DNA of 64,000 bases from Halictus rubicundus (GCF_050948215.1 NW_027488820.1:1-64000); one strand, 5' to 3'. Shown: positions 12,336 to 27,600, counted from the first letter of the stretch. Notes: generated from the letters alone by a model not told the origin. Translations and numbers: made by a program.

Positions 12336-15300
12336 TAAGATAGGGGATTGGATAGGATAGAGGATGGGAGACGATGGAGGATAGGATAGGATTGATGATA
12401 GGATAGGAAAGATTACAGGATAGGATACAGGATACGATATTATAGAGGATAGGATAGGATAGAGGATAGGATAGGATGGAGGATAGGATAGGATAGAGGA
12501 CAGGATAGGATACAGGATACAATATTATAGAGGATACGATATTGTAGAGGATAGGATAGGATAGAGGATAGGATAGGATAGAGGATAGGATAGGATAGAG
12601 GATAGGATAGGATAGAGGATAGGATACGGATAGAGGATAGGATAGGATAGAGAATAGGATAGGATAGAGGATAGAGGATAGGATAGAGGATTGGATAGGA
12701 TAGAGGATATTATAGGATAGAGGATAGGATAGGATGGAGGATAGGATAGGATAGAGGATAAGATAGGATAGAGGATAACATAGGGGATTGGATAGGATAG
12801 AGGATGGGAGACGATGGAGGATAGGATAGGATAGAGGATGGGAGACGTTGGAGGATAGGATAGGATTGATGATAGGATAGGAAAGATTACAGGATAGGAT
12901 ACAGGATACGATATTATAGTGGATACGATATTATAGAGGATAGGATAGGATAGAGGATAGGATAGGATGGAGGATAGGATAGGATAGAGGATAGGATAGG
13001 ATAGAGGATAGGATAGGATATAGGATAGGATAGGATAGAGGATAGGATAGGATAGAGGATAGGATAGGATAGTTGATATGATAGGATACAGGATAGGATA
13101 GGATAGAGGATAGGATAGGATAGAGGATAGGATAGGATAGAGGATAGGATAGGATAGAGGATAGGATAGGATGGAGGATAGGATAGGATAGAGGATAGGA
13201 TAGGATAGAAGATAGGATAGGATATAGGATAGGATAGGATAGAGGATAGGATAGGATAGTTGATATGATAGGATACAGGATAGGATAGGATAGAGGATAG
13301 GATAGGATAGAGGATAGGATATTATAGAGGATAGGATAGGATAGAGGATAACATAGGGGATTGGATAGCATAGAGGATAGGAGACGATAGAGGATAGGAT
13401 AGGATAGGATATAGGATAGGATAGGATAGAGGATAGGATAGGATAGAGGATAGGATAGGATAGTTGATATGATAGGTTACAGGATAGGATAGGATAGAGG
13501 ATAGGATAGGATAGAGGATAGGATAGGATAGAGGATAGGATAGGATAGAGGATAGGATAGGATAGAGGAGAGGATAGGATAGAGGATAGGATAGGATAGA
13601 GGGTAGGATAGGATAGAGGATAGGATAGGATAGAGGATAGGATAGGATAGAGGAGAGGATAGGATAGAGGATAGGATAGGATAGAGGATATGATAGGATA
13701 GAGGATAGGATAGGATAGAGGATAGGATAGGATAGAGGATAGGATAGGATAGATGATGTTATAGGATACAGGATAGGATAGGATGGAGGATAGGATAGGA
13801 TAGAGGATAGGATAGGATAGAGGAGAGGATAGGATAGAGGATAGGATAGGATAGAGGGTAGGATAGGATAGAGGATAGGATAGGATAGAGGATAGGATAG
13901 GATAGAGGAGAGGATAGGATAGAGGATAGGATAGGATAGAGGATATGATAGGATAGAGGATAGGATAGGATAGAGGATAGGATAGGATAGAGGATAGGAT
14001 AGGATAGATGATGTTATAGGATACAGGATAGGATAGGATGGAGGATAGGACAGGATAGAGGATAGGATAGGATAGAGGATAGGATAGGATAGAGGATAGG
14101 ATAGGATAGAGGATATTATAGGACAGAGGATAGGATAGGATAGAGGATAGGTTAGGATAGATGATATTATAGGATAGAGGATAGGATATAGGATTGGATA
14201 GGACAGAGGATAGGATCGGATAGAGGATAGGATAGGATTGAGGATAGGAGAGGATAGAGCAGATGTTAGAGCATAGGAAAGAATTGAAGATAGGATAGGA
14301 TAGAGTATAGGATATGATAGAGAATAGGATAGGATAGATGATATTATAGGATAGAGGATAAGATAGGATGGAGGATAGGATAGGATAGAGGATAGGATAG
14401 GATGGAGGTTAGGATAGGATAGAGGATAAGATAGGATAGAGGATAACATAGGAGATTGGATAGGATAGAGGATAGGATAGGATAGAGGATAGGATACGAT
14501 AGAGGATAGGGGATTGGATCGGATACAGGATAGGAGACGGTAGAGGATTGGATAGGATAGAGGATATTATAGGATAGAGGATAGGATAGGATGGAGGATA
14601 GAATAGGATAGAGGATAAGATAGGATAGAGGATAGGATAGGATAGTTGATATGATAGGATACAGGATAGGATAGGATAGAGGATAGGATAGGATAGAGGA
14701 TAGGATATTATAGAGGATAGGATAGGATAGAGGATAACATAGGGGATTGGATAGCATAGAGGATAGGAGACGATAGAGGATAGGATAGAGAAGAGGATAG
14801 GATAGAGGATAGGGGATTGGATCGGATACAGGATAGGAGACGGTAGAGGATTGGATAGGATAGAGGAAAGGATAGGATAGAGGATATTATAGGATAGAGG
14901 ATAGGATAGGATGGAGGTTAGGATAGGATAGAGGATAAGATAGGATAGAGGATAACATAGGGGATTGGATAGGATAGAGGATAGGAGACCATAGAGGATA
15001 GGATAGGATTGATGATAGGATAGGAAAGTTTACAGGATAGGATACAGGATACGATATTATAGAGGATACGATATTATAGAGGATAGGATAGGATAGAGGA
15101 TAGGATAGGAAAGAGGATAGGATAGGATAGAGGATAGGATAGGATAGAGGATAGAATAGGATAGAGGATAGGATAGGATAGAGGATAGGATAGGATAGAG
15201 GATAAGATAGGATAGAGGATAACATAGGGGATTGGATAGGATAGAGGATGGGAGACGATGGAGGATAGGATAGGATTGATGATAGGATAGGAAAGATTAC

Positions 15301-18110
15301 AGGATAGGATACAGGATACGATATTATAGTGGATACGATATTATAGAGGATAGGATAGGATAGAGGATAGGATAGGATGGAGGATAGGATAGGATAGAGG
15401 ATAGGATAGGATAGAGGATAGGATAGGATATAGGATAGGATAGGATAGAGGATAGGATAGGATAGAGGATAGGATAGGATAGATGATATGATAGGATACA
15501 GGATAGGATAGGATAGAGGATAGGATAGGATAGAGGATAGGATAGGATAGAGGATAGGATAGGATAGAGGATAGGATAGGATAGAGGATAGGATAGGATA
15601 GAGGATAGGATAGGATAGAGGATAGGATAGGATAGATGATATGATAGGATAGAGGATAGGATAGGATAGAGGATAGGATAGGATAGAGGATAGGATAGGA
15701 TAGAGGATAGGATAGGATAGAGGATAGGATAGGATAGAGGATAGGATAGGATAGAGGATATGATAGGATAGAGGATAGGATAGGATAGAGGATAGGATAG
15801 GATAGAGGATAGGATAGGATAGATGATGTTATAGGATAGAGGATAGGATAGGATGGAGGATAGGACAGGATAGAGGATAGGATAGGATAGAGGATAGGAT
15901 AGGATAGAGGATATTATAGGACAGAGGATAGGATAGGATAGAGGATAGGATAGGATAGAGGATAGGATAGGATAGATGATAGGATATGATAGAGGATACC
16001 AAAGGATAGAGGATAGGATAGGATTGTGGATAGGATAGGAAAGAGGACAGGATAGGATACAGGATACGATATTATAGAGGATACGATATTGTAGAGGATA
16101 GGATAGGATAGAGGATAGGATAGGATAGAGGAGAAGATAGGAGAGACGATAGGATAGGACAGAGGATAGGATAGGATAGAGGATAGGATAGGATAGAGGA
16201 TAGGATAGGATAGAGGATAGGATAGGATAGTTGATAGGATAGGGTAGGATAGAGGATAGGATAGGATAGTTGATAGGATAGGATACAGGATAGGATAGGA
16301 TAGAGGATAGGATAGGATAGAGGATAGGATAGGATAGAGGATAGTATAGGATAGAGGATAGGATAGGATAGGATAGAGGATAGGATAGGATAGAGGATAG
16401 GATAGGATAGAGGATAAGATAGGATAGAGGATAACATAGGGGATTGGATAGGATAGAGGATGGGAGACGATGGAGGATAGGATAGGATTGATGATAGGAT
16501 AGGAAAGATTACAGGATAGGATACAGGATACGATATTATAGTGGATACGATATTATAGAGGATAGGATAGGATAGAGGATAGGATAGGATGGAGGATAGG
16601 ATAGGATAGAGGATAGGATAGGATAGAGGATAGGATAGGATATAGGATAGGATAGGATAGAGGATAGGATAGGATAGAGGATAGGATAGGATAGATGATA
16701 TGATAGGATACAGGATAGGATAGGATAGAGGATAGGATAGGATAGAGGATAGGATAGGATAGAGGATAGGATAGGATAGAGGATAGGATAGGATAGAGGA
16801 TAGGATAGGATAGAGGATAGGATAGGATAGATGATATGATAGGATAGAGGATAGGATAGGATAGAGGATAGGATAGGATAGAGGATAGGATAGGATAGAG
16901 GATAGGATAGGATAGAGGATAGGATAGGATAGAGGATAGGATAGGATAGAGGATATGATAGGATAGAGGATAGGATAGGATAGAGGATAGGATAGGATAG
17001 AGGATAGGATAGGATAGATGATGTTATAGGATAGAGGATAGGATAGGATGGAGGATAGGACAGGATAGAGGATAGGATAGGATAGAGGATAGGATAGGAT
17101 AGAGGATATTATAGGACAGAGGATAGGATAGGATAGAGGATAGGATAGGATAGAGGATAGGATAGGATAGATGATAGGATATGATAGAGGATACCAAAGG
17201 ATAGAGGATAGGATAGGATTGTGGATAGGATAGGAAAGAGGACAGGATAGGATACAGGATACGATATTATAGAGGATACGATATTGTAGAGGATAGGATA
17301 GGATAGAGGATAGGATAGGATAGAGGAGAAGATAGGAGAGACGATAGGATAGGACAGAGGATAGGATAGGATAGAGGATAGGATAGGATAGAGGATAGGA
17401 TAGGATAGAGGATAGGATAGGATAGTTGATAGGATAGGGTAGGATAGAGGATAGGATAGGATAGTTGATAGGATAGGATACAGGATAGGATAGGATAGAG
17501 GATAGGATAGGATAGAGGATAGGATAGGATAGAGGATAGTATAGGATAGAGGATAGGATAGGATAGGATAGAGGATAGGATAGGATAGAGGATAGGATAG
17601 GATAGAGGATAAGATAGGATAGAGGATAACATAGGGGATTGGATAGGATAGAGGATGGGAGACGATGGAGGATAGGATAGGATTGATGATAGGATAGGAA
17701 AGATTACAGGATAGGATACAGGATACGATATTATAGAGGATAGGATAGGATAGAGGATAGGATAGGATAGAGGATAAGATAGGATAGAGGATAACATAGG
17801 GGATTGGATAGGATAGAGGAGAGGAGACCATAGAGGATAGGATAGGATTGATGATAGGATAGGAAGGTTACAGGATAGGATACAGGATACGATATTATAG
17901 AGGATACGATATTATAGAGGATAGGATACGATAGAGGATAGGATAGGATAGAGGATAAGATACGATAGAGGATACGATATAGAATAGGATAGGATAGAGG
18001 ATAGGGGATTGGATCGGATACAGGATAGGAGACCGTAGAGGATTGGATAGGATAGAGGATATTATAGGATAGAGGATATGATAGGATGGAGGATAGAATA
18101 GGATAGAGGA
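12336..18110. repeat. 5.8-kb block, copy 2
   Basis: Collinear with 6292-12060. It contains CAGATGTTAGAGC once (14260), the nested 1195-bp tandem (15999 and 17194) and its own 255-bp local duplication. Its GAGAAGATAGG at 16131 shows a one-unit gain relative to 10065 (offset 6066 instead of 6049). Confidence 0.85.
13530..14040. repeat. 255-bp (15-unit) local tandem duplication
   Basis: Direct copies sit at offset 255, which is exactly 15 units: GAGGGTAGG near 13600 and 13855, and GGATACAGG (C at 13769 and 14024). The corresponding places in the blocks at 6292 and 34753 lack it, so it arose in this copy. Confidence 0.85.
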
Positions 18111-20622
18111 TAGGATAGGATAGAGGATAGGATAGGATAGAGGATAACATAGGGGATTGGATAGGATAGAGGATGGGAGACGATGGAGGATAGGATAGGA
18201 TTGATGATACTATAGGAAAGATTACAGGATAGGATACAGGATACGATATTATAGTGGATACGATATTATAGAGGATAGGATAGGATAGAGGATAGGATAG
18301 GATGGAGGATAGGATAGGATAGAGGATAGGATAGGATAGAGGATAGAATAGGATAGAGGATAGGATAGGATAGAGGATAGGATAGGATAGAGGATAAGAT
18401 AGGATAGAGGATAACATAGGGGATTGGATAGGATAGAGGATGGGAGACGATGGAGGATAGGATAGGATTGATGATACTATAGGAAAGATTACAGGATAGG
18501 ATACAGGATACGATATTATAGTGGATACGATATTATAGAGGATAGGATAGGATAGAGGATAGGATAGGATGGAGGATAGGATAGGATAGAGGATAGGATA
18601 GGATAGAGGATAGGATAGGATATAGGATAGGATAGGATAGAGGATAGGATAGGATAGAGGATAGGATAGGATAGATGATATGATAGGATACAGGATAGGA
18701 TAGGATAGAGGATAGGATAGGATAGAGGATAGGATAGGATAGAGGATAGGATAGGATAGAGGATAGGATAGGATAGAGGATAGGATAGGATAGAGGATAG
18801 GATAGGATAGAGGATATGATAGGATAGAGGATAGGATAGGATAGAGGATATTATAGGACAGAGGATAGGATAGGATAGAGGATAGGATAGGATAGATGAT
18901 ATTATAGGATAGAGGATAGGATAGGATGGAGGATAGGATAGGATAGCGGATAGGATAGTATGGAGTATACGATAGAATTGAGGATAGGATAGGGTTGAGG
19001 ATAGGATAGGATAGAGGATAGGAGAAGATAGAGGATTGGATAGGATAGAGGATAGGATACGATAGAGGATAGGATAGAGAAGAGGATAGGATAGAGGATA
19101 GGGGATTGGATCGGATACAGGATAGGAGACGGTAGAGGATTGGATAGGATAGAGAATAGGATAGGATTGAGGATATTATAGGATAGAGGATAGGATAGGA
19201 TAGTTGATATGATAGGATACAGGATAGGATAGGATAGAGGATAGGATAGGATAGAGGATAGGATATTATAGAGGATAGGATAGGATAGAGGATAACATAG
19301 GGGATTGGATAGCATAGAGGATAGGAGACGATAGAGGATAGGATAGGATAGGATATAGGATAGGATAGGATAGAGGATAGGATAGGATAGAGGATAGGAT
19401 AGGATAGTTGATATGATAGGATACAGGATAGGATAGGATAGAGGATAGGATAGGATAGAGGATAGGATAGGATAGAGGATAGGATAGGATAGAGGATAGG
19501 ATAGGATAGAGGATAGGATAGGATAGAGGATAGGATAGGATAGAGGATAGGATAGGATAGAGGATAGGATAGGATAGAGGATAGGATAGGATAGAGGATA
19601 GGATAGGATAGAGGATAGGATAGGATAGAGGATAGGATAGGATAGATGATGTTATAGGATAGAGGATAGGATAGGATGGAGGATAGGACAGGATAGAGGA
19701 TAGGATAGGATAGAGGATAGGATAGGATAGAGGATAGGATAGGATAGAGGATATTATAGGACAGAGGATAGGATAGGATAGAGGATAGGTTAGGATAGAT
19801 GATATTATAGGATAGAGGATAGGATAGGATAGGATAGGATAGGATATAGGATAGGATAGGATAGGGGATAGGATAGGATAGAGTATAGGATAGGATAGTT
19901 GATATGATAGGATACAGGATAGGATAGGATAGAGGATAGGATAGGATAGAGGATAGGATAGGATAGATGATAGGATATGATAGAGGATACCAAAGGATAG
20001 AGGATAGGATAGGATTGTGGATAGGATAGGAAAGAGGACAGGATAGGATACAGGATACGATATTATAGAGGATACGATATTGTAGAGGATAGGATAGGAT
20101 AGAGGATAGGATAGGATAGAGGAGAAGATAGGAGAGAGGATAGGATAGGACAGAGGATAGGATAGGATAGAGGATAGGATAGGATAGAGGATAGGATAGG
20201 ATAGAGGATAGGATAGGATAGTTGATAGGATAGGATAGGATAGAGGATAGGATAGGATAGTTGATAGGATAGGATACAGGATAGGATAGGATAGAGGATA
20301 GGATAGGATAGAGGATAGGATAGGATAGAGGATAGTATAGTATAGAGGATAGGATAGGATAGAGGATAGGATAGGATAGAGGATAGGATAGGATAGAGGA
20401 TAAGATAGGATAGAGGATAACATAGGGGATTGGATAGGATAGAGGATGGGAGACGATGGAGGATAGGATAGGATTGATGATAGGATAGGAAAGATTACAG
20501 GATAGGATACAGGATACGATATTATAGAGGATAGGATAGGATAGAGGATAGGATAGGATAGAGGATAAGATAGGATAGAGGATAACATAGGGGATTGGAT
20601 AGGATAGAGGAGAGGAGACCAT
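17731..20622 (-). other. Longest open frame (963 codons), judged not a gene
   Basis: The frame encodes tandem copies of SYPLSYPILYPILSSIL, which is just the reverse complement of three satellite units (51 bp, 17 codons). Comparable frames lie at 22957-25551 (864 codons) and 6481-8667 (728 codons), and overlapping frames in other phases give the same peptide. Starts are chance CAT triplets in variant units; stops come from TTA-bearing variants such as GATATTATAGG and GATTACAGG. There is no separate 5' region, no domain and no codon signature apart from the repeat. Translation cannot be excluded from sequence alone, but nothing here supports it. Confidence 0.9.
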
Positions 20623-22200
20623 AGAGGATAGGATAGGATTGATGATAGGATAGGAAAGATTACAGGATAGGATACAGGATACGATATTATAGAGGATACG
20701 ATATTATAGAGGATAGGATACGATAGAGGATAGGATAGGATAGAGGATAAGATACGATAGAGGATACGATATAGAATAGGATAGGATAGAGGATATTATA
20801 GGACAGAGGATAGGATAGGATAGAGGATAGGATAGGATAGATGATATTATAGGATAGAGGATAGGATAGGATGGAGGATAGGATAGGATAGCGGATAGGA
20901 TAGTATGGAGTATACGATAGAATTGAGGATAGGATAGGGTTGAGGATAGGATAGGATAGAGGATAGGAGAAGATAGAGGATTGGATAGGATAGAGGATAG
21001 GATACGATAGAGGATAGGATAGAGAAGAGGATAGGATAGAGGATAGGGGATTGGATCGGATACAGGATAGGAGACGGTAGAGGATTGGATAGGATAGAGA
21101 ATAGGATAGGATTGAGGATATTATAGGATAGAGGATAGGATAGGATAGTTGATATGATAGGATACAGGATAGGATAGGATAGAGGATAGGATAGGATAGA
21201 GGATAGGATATTATAGAGGATAGGATAGGATAGAGGATAACATAGGGGATTGGATAGCATAGAGGATAGGAGACGATAGAGGATAGGATAGGATAGGATA
21301 TAGGATAGGATAGGATAGAGGATAGGATAGGATAGAGGATAGGATAGGATAGTTGATATGATAGGATACAGGATAGGATAGGATAGAGGATAGGATAGGA
21401 TAGAGGATAGGATAGGATAGAGGATAGGATAGGATAGAGGATAGGATAGGATAGAGGATAGGATAGGATAGATGATAGGATATGATAGAGGATACCAAAG
21501 GATAGAGGATAGGATAGGATTGTGGATAGGATAGGAAAGAGGACAGGATAGGATACAGGATACGATATTATAGAGGATACGATATTGTAGAGGATAGGAT
21601 AGGATAGAGGATAGGATAGGATAGAGGAGAAGATAGGAGAGACGATAGGATAGGACAGAGGATAGGATAGGATAGAGGATAGGATAGGATAGAGGATAGG
21701 ATAGGATAGAGGATAGGATAGGATAGTTGATAGGATAGGGTAGGATAGAGGATAGGATAGGATAGTTGATAGGATAGGATACAGGATAGGATAGGATAGA
21801 GGATAGGATAGGATAGAGGATAGGATAGGATAGAGGATAGTATAGGATAGAGGATAGGATAGGATAGGATAGAGGATAGGATAGGATAGAGGATAGGATA
21901 GGATAGAGGATAAGATAGGATAGAGGATAACATAGGGGATTGGATAGGATAGAGGATGGGAGACGATGGAGGATAGGATAGGATTGATGATAGGATAGGA
22001 AAGATTACAGGATAGGATACAGGATACGATATTATAGAGGATAGGATAGGATAGAGGATAGGATAGGATAGAGGATAAGATAGGATAGAGGATAACATAG
22101 GGGATTGGATAGGATAGAGGAGAGGAGACCATAGAGGATAGGATAGGATTGATGATAGGATAGGAAGGTTACAGGATAGGATACAGGATACGATATTATA
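18841..22200. repeat. 1945-bp block pair, second copy with 440-bp loss
   Basis: Copy 1 starts at the GATATTATAGGACAG unit near 18841 and copy 2 near 20786. Landmarks at offset 1945: GCGGATAGG at 18946 and 20891, GTTGATATG at 19407 and 21352. The next landmark, CCAAAGG, lies at 19990 and 21495 (offset 1505). About 440 bp, including the GATGATGTT array end at 19645, is therefore absent from copy 2. The right end is approximate. Confidence 0.8.
18946..18982. repeat. Marker unit GCGGATAGG with GTATGGAGTATACG, 6 copies
   Basis: The unit occurs at 18946, 20891, 23824, 25820, 42130 and 61692. It is followed by GATAGAATTGAGG. Successive spacings are 1945, 2933, 1996, 16310 and 19562 bp. Five copies belong to the 18.8-27.7 kb family and its right-hand copy; the sixth is isolated in the right edge. 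Confidence 0.88.
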
Positions 22201-24650
22201 GAGGATACGATATTATAGAGGATAGGATACGATAGAGGATAGGATAGGATAGAGGATAAGATACGATAGAGGATACGATATAGAATAGGATAGGATAGAG
22301 GATAGGGGATTGGATCGGATACAGGATAGGAGACCGTAGAGGATTGGATAGGATAGAGGATATTATAGGATAGAGGATATGATAGGATGGAGGATAGAAT
22401 AGGATAGAGGATAAGATAGGGTAGAGGATAACATAGGGGATTGGATAGGATAGAGGATAGGAGACGATAGAGGATAGGATAGGATTGATGATAGGATAGG
22501 AAAGATTACAGGATAGGATACAGGATACGATATTATAGAGGATACGATATTATAGAGGATAGGATACGATAGAGGATAGGGGATTGGATCGGATACAGGA
22601 TAGGAGACGGTAGAGGATTGGATAGGATAGAGGATATTATAGGATAGAGGATACGATAGGATGGAGGATAGAATAGGATAGAGGATAAGATAGGATAGAG
22701 GATAGGATAGGATAGTTGATATGATAGGATACAGGATAGGATAGGATAGAGGATAGGATAGGATAGAGGATAGGATATTATAGAGGATAGGATAGGATAG
22801 AGGATAACATAGGGGATTGGATAGCATAGAGGATAGGAGACGATAGAGGATAGGATAGAGAAGAGGATAGGATAGAGGATAGGGGATTGGATCGGATACA
22901 GGATAGGAGACGGTAGAGGATTGGATAGGATAGAGGAAAGGATAGGATAGAGGATATTATAGGATAGAGGATAGGATAGGATGGAGGTTAGGATACGATA
23001 GAGGATAAGATAGGATAGAGGATAACATAGGGGATTGGATAGGATAGAGGATAGGAGACCATATAGGATAGGATAGGATTGATGATAGGATAGGAAAGTT
23101 TACAGGATAGGATACAGGATACGATATTATAGAGGATACGATATTATAGAGGATAGGATAGGATAGAGGATAGGATAGGAAAGAGGATAGGATAGGATAG
23201 AGGATAGGATAGGATAGAGGATAGAATAGGATAGAGGATAGGATAGGATAGAGGATAGGATAGGATAGAGGATAAGATAGGATAGAGGATAACATAGGGG
23301 ATTGGATAGGATAGAGGATGGGAGACGATGGAGGATAGGATAGGATTGATGATAGGATAGGAAAGATTACAGGATAGGATACAGGATACGATATTATAGT
23401 GGATACGATATTATAGAGGATAGGATAGGATAGAGGATAGGATAGGATGGAGGATAGGATAGGATAGAGGATAGGATAGGATAGAGGATAGGATAGGATA
23501 TAGGATAGGATAGGATAGAGGATAGGATAGGATAGAGGATAGGATAGGATAGATGATATGATAGGATACAGGATAGGATAGGATAGAGGATAGGATAGGA
23601 TAGAGGATAGGATAGGATAGAGGATAGGATAGGATAGAGGATAGGATAGGATAGAGGATAGGATAGGATAGAGGATAGGATAGGATAGAGGATATGATAG
23701 GATAGAGGATAGGATAGGATAGAGGATATTATAGGACAGAGGATAGGATAGGATAGAGGATAGGATAGGATAGATGATATTATAGGATAGAGGATAGGAT
23801 AGGATGGAGGATAGGATAGGATAGCGGATAGGATAGTATGGAGTATACGATAGAATTGAGGATAGGATAGGGTTGAGGATAGGATAGGATAGAGGATAGG
23901 AGAAGATAGAGGATTGGATAGGATAGAGGATAGGATACGATAGAGGATAGGATAGAGAAGAGGATAGGATAGAGGATAGGGGATTGGATCGGATACAGGA
24001 TAGGAGACGGTAGAGGATTGGATAGGATAGAGAATAGGATAGGATTGAGGATATTATAGGATAGAGGATAGGATAGGATAGTTGATATGATAGGATACAG
24101 GATAGGATAGGATAGAGGATAGGATAGGATAGAGGATAGGATATTATAGAGGATAGGATAGGATAGAGGATAACATAGGGGATTGGATAGCATAGAGGAT
24201 AGGAGACGATAGAGGATAGGATAGGATAGGATATAGGATAGGATAGGATAGAGGATAGGATAGGATAGAGGATAGGATAGGATAGTTGATATGATAGGAT
24301 ACAGGATAGGATAGGATAGAGGATAGGATAGGATAGAGGATAGGATAGGATAGAGGATAGGATAGGATAGAGGATAGGATAGGATAGAGGATAGGATAGG
24401 ATAGAGGATAGGATAGGATAGAGGATAGGATAGGATAGAGGATAGGATAGGATAGAGGATAGGATAGGATAGAGGATAGGATAGGATAGAGGATAGGATA
24501 GGATAGAGGATAGGATAGGATAGAGGATAGGATAGGATAGAGGATAGGATAGGATAGAGGATAGGATAGGATAGATGATGTTATAGGATAGAGGATAGGA
24601 TAGGATGGAGGATAGGACAGGATAGAGGATAGGATAGGATAGAGGATAGG
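21695..24650. repeat. 3-kb block repeated 18.3 kb downstream
   Basis: It matches about 40001-42900 at a constant offset of 18306 bp: GTTGATAGG at 21726 and 40032, GATTACAGG (TT) at 22005 and 40311, GCGGATAGG at 23824 and 42130, GTTGATATG at 24285 and 42591. At GATGATGTT (24574 and 42829) the offset drops to 18255, a 51-bp step equal to three units. The step falls in the canonical run between the last two landmarks. Confidence 0.88.
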
Positions 24651-27600
24651 ATAGGATAGAGGATAGGATAGGATAGAGGATATTATAGGACAGAGGATAG
24701 GATAGGATAGAGGATAGGTTAGGATAGATGATATTATAGGATAGAGGATAGGATAGGATAGGATAGGATAGGATATAGGATAGGATAGGATAGGGGATAG
24801 GATAGGATAGAGTATAGGATAGGATAGTTGATATGATAGGATACAGGATAGGATAGGATAGAGGATAGGATAGGATAGAGGATAGGATAGGATAGATGAT
24901 AGGATATGATAGAGGATACCAAAGGATAGAGGATAGGATAGGATTGTGGATAGGATAGGAAAGAGGACAGGATAGGATACAGGATACGATATTATAGAGG
25001 ATACGATATTGTAGAGGATAGGATAGGATAGAGGATAGGATAGGATAGAGGAGAAGATAGGAGAGAGGATAGGATAGGACAGAGGATAGGATAGGATAGA
25101 GGATAGGATAGGATAGAGGATAGGATAGGATAGAGGATAGGATAGGATAGTTGATAGGATAGGATAGGATAGAGGATAGGATAGGATAGTTGATAGGATA
25201 GGATACAGGATAGGATAGGATAGAGGATAGGATAGGATAGAGGATAGGATAGGATAGAGGATAGTATAGTATAGAGGATAGGATAGGATAGAGGATAGGA
25301 TAGGATAGAGGATAGGATAGGATAGAGGATAAGATAGGATAGAGGATAACATAGGGGATTGGATAGGATAGAGGATGGGAGACGATGGAGGATAGGATAG
25401 GATTGATGATAGGATAGGAAAGATTACAGGATAGGATACAGGATACGATATTATAGAGGATAGGATAGGATAGAGGATAGGATAGGATAGAGGATAAGAT
25501 AGGATAGAGGATAACATAGGGGATTGGATAGGATAGAGGAGAGGAGACCATAGAGGATAGGATAGGATTGATGATAGGATAGGAAAGATTACAGGATAGG
25601 ATACAGGATACGATATTATAGAGGATACGATATTATAGAGGATAGGATACGATAGAGGATAGGATAGGATAGAGGATAAGATACGATAGAGGATACGATA
25701 TAGAATAGGATAGGATAGAGGATATTATAGGACAGAGGATAGGATAGGATAGAGGATAGGATAGGATAGATGATATTATAGGATAGAGGATAGGATAGGA
25801 TGGAGGATAGGATAGGATAGCGGATAGGATAGTATGGAGTATACGATAGAATTGAGGATAGGATAGGGTTGAGGATAGGATAGGATAGAGGATAGGAGAA
25901 GATAGAGGATTGGATAGGATAGAGGATAGGATACGATAGAGGATAGGATAGAGAAGAGGATAGGATAGAGGATAGGGGATTGGATCGGATACAGGATAGG
26001 AGACGGTAGAGGATTGGATAGGATAGAGAATAGGATAGGATTGAGGATATTATAGGATAGAGGATAGGATAGGATAGTTGATATGATAGGATACAGGATA
26101 GGATAGGATAGAGGATAGGATAGGATAGAGGATAGGATATTATAGAGGATAGGATAGGATAGAGGATAACATAGGGGATTGGATAGCATAGAGGATAGGA
26201 GACGATAGAGGATAGGATAGGATAGGATATAGGATAGGATAGGATAGAGGATAGGATAGGATAGAGGATAGGATAGGATAGTTGATATGATAGGATACAG
26301 GATAGGATAGGATAGAGGATAGGATAGGATAGAGGATAGGATAGGATAGAGGATAGGATAGGATAGAGGATAGGATAGGATAGAGGATAGGATAGGATAG
26401 AGGATAGGATAGGATAGAGGATAGGATAGGATAGAGGATAGGATAGGATAGAGGATAGGATAGGATAGAGGATAGGATAGGATAGAGGATAGGATAGGAT
26501 AGAGGATAGGATAGGATAGAGGATAGGATAGGATAGATGATGTTATAGGATAGAGGATAGGATAGGATAGATGATGTTATAGGATAGAGGATAGGATAGG
26601 ATGGAGGATAGGACAGGATAGAGGATAGGATAGGATAGAGGATAGGATAGGATAGAGGATAGGATAGGATAGAGGATATTATAGGACAGAGGATAGGATA
26701 GGATAGAGGATAGGTTAGGATAGATGATATTATAGGATAGAGGATAGGATAGGATAGGATAGGATAGGATATAGGATAGGATAGGATAGGGGATAGGATA
26801 GGATAGAGTATAGGATAGGATAGTTGATATGATAGGATACAGGATAGGATAGGATAGAGGATAGGATAGGATAGAGGATAGGATAGGATAGATGATAGGA
26901 TATGATAGAGGATACCAAAGGATAGAGGATAGGATAGGATTGTGGATAGGATAGGAAAGAGGACAGGATAGGATACAGGATACGATATTATAGAGGATAC
27001 GATATTGTAGAGGATAGGATAGGATAGAGGATAGGATAGGATAGAGGAGAAGATAGGAGAGAGGATAGGATAGGACAGAGGATAGGATAGGATAGAGGAT
27101 AGGATAGGATAGAGGATAGGATAGGATAGAGGATAGGATAGGATAGTTGATAGGATAGGATAGGATAGAGGATAGGATAGGATAGTTGATAGGATAGGAT
27201 ACAGGATAGGATAGGATAGAGGATAGGATAGGATAGAGGATAGGATAGGATAGAGGATAGTATAGTATAGAGGATAGGATAGGATAGAGGATAGGATAGG
27301 ATAGAGGATAGGATAGGATAGAGGATAAGATAGGATAGAGGATAACATAGGGGATTGGATAGGATAGAGGATGGGAGACGATGGAGGATAGGATAGGATT
27401 GATGATAGGATAGGAAAGATTACAGGATAGGATACAGGATACGATATTATAGAGGATAGGATAGGATAGAGGATAGGATAGGATAGAGGATAAGATAGGA
27501 TAGAGGATAACATAGGGGATTGGATAGGATAGAGGAGAGGAGACCATAGAGGATAGGATAGGATTGATGATAGGATAGGAAAGATTACAGGATAGGATAC

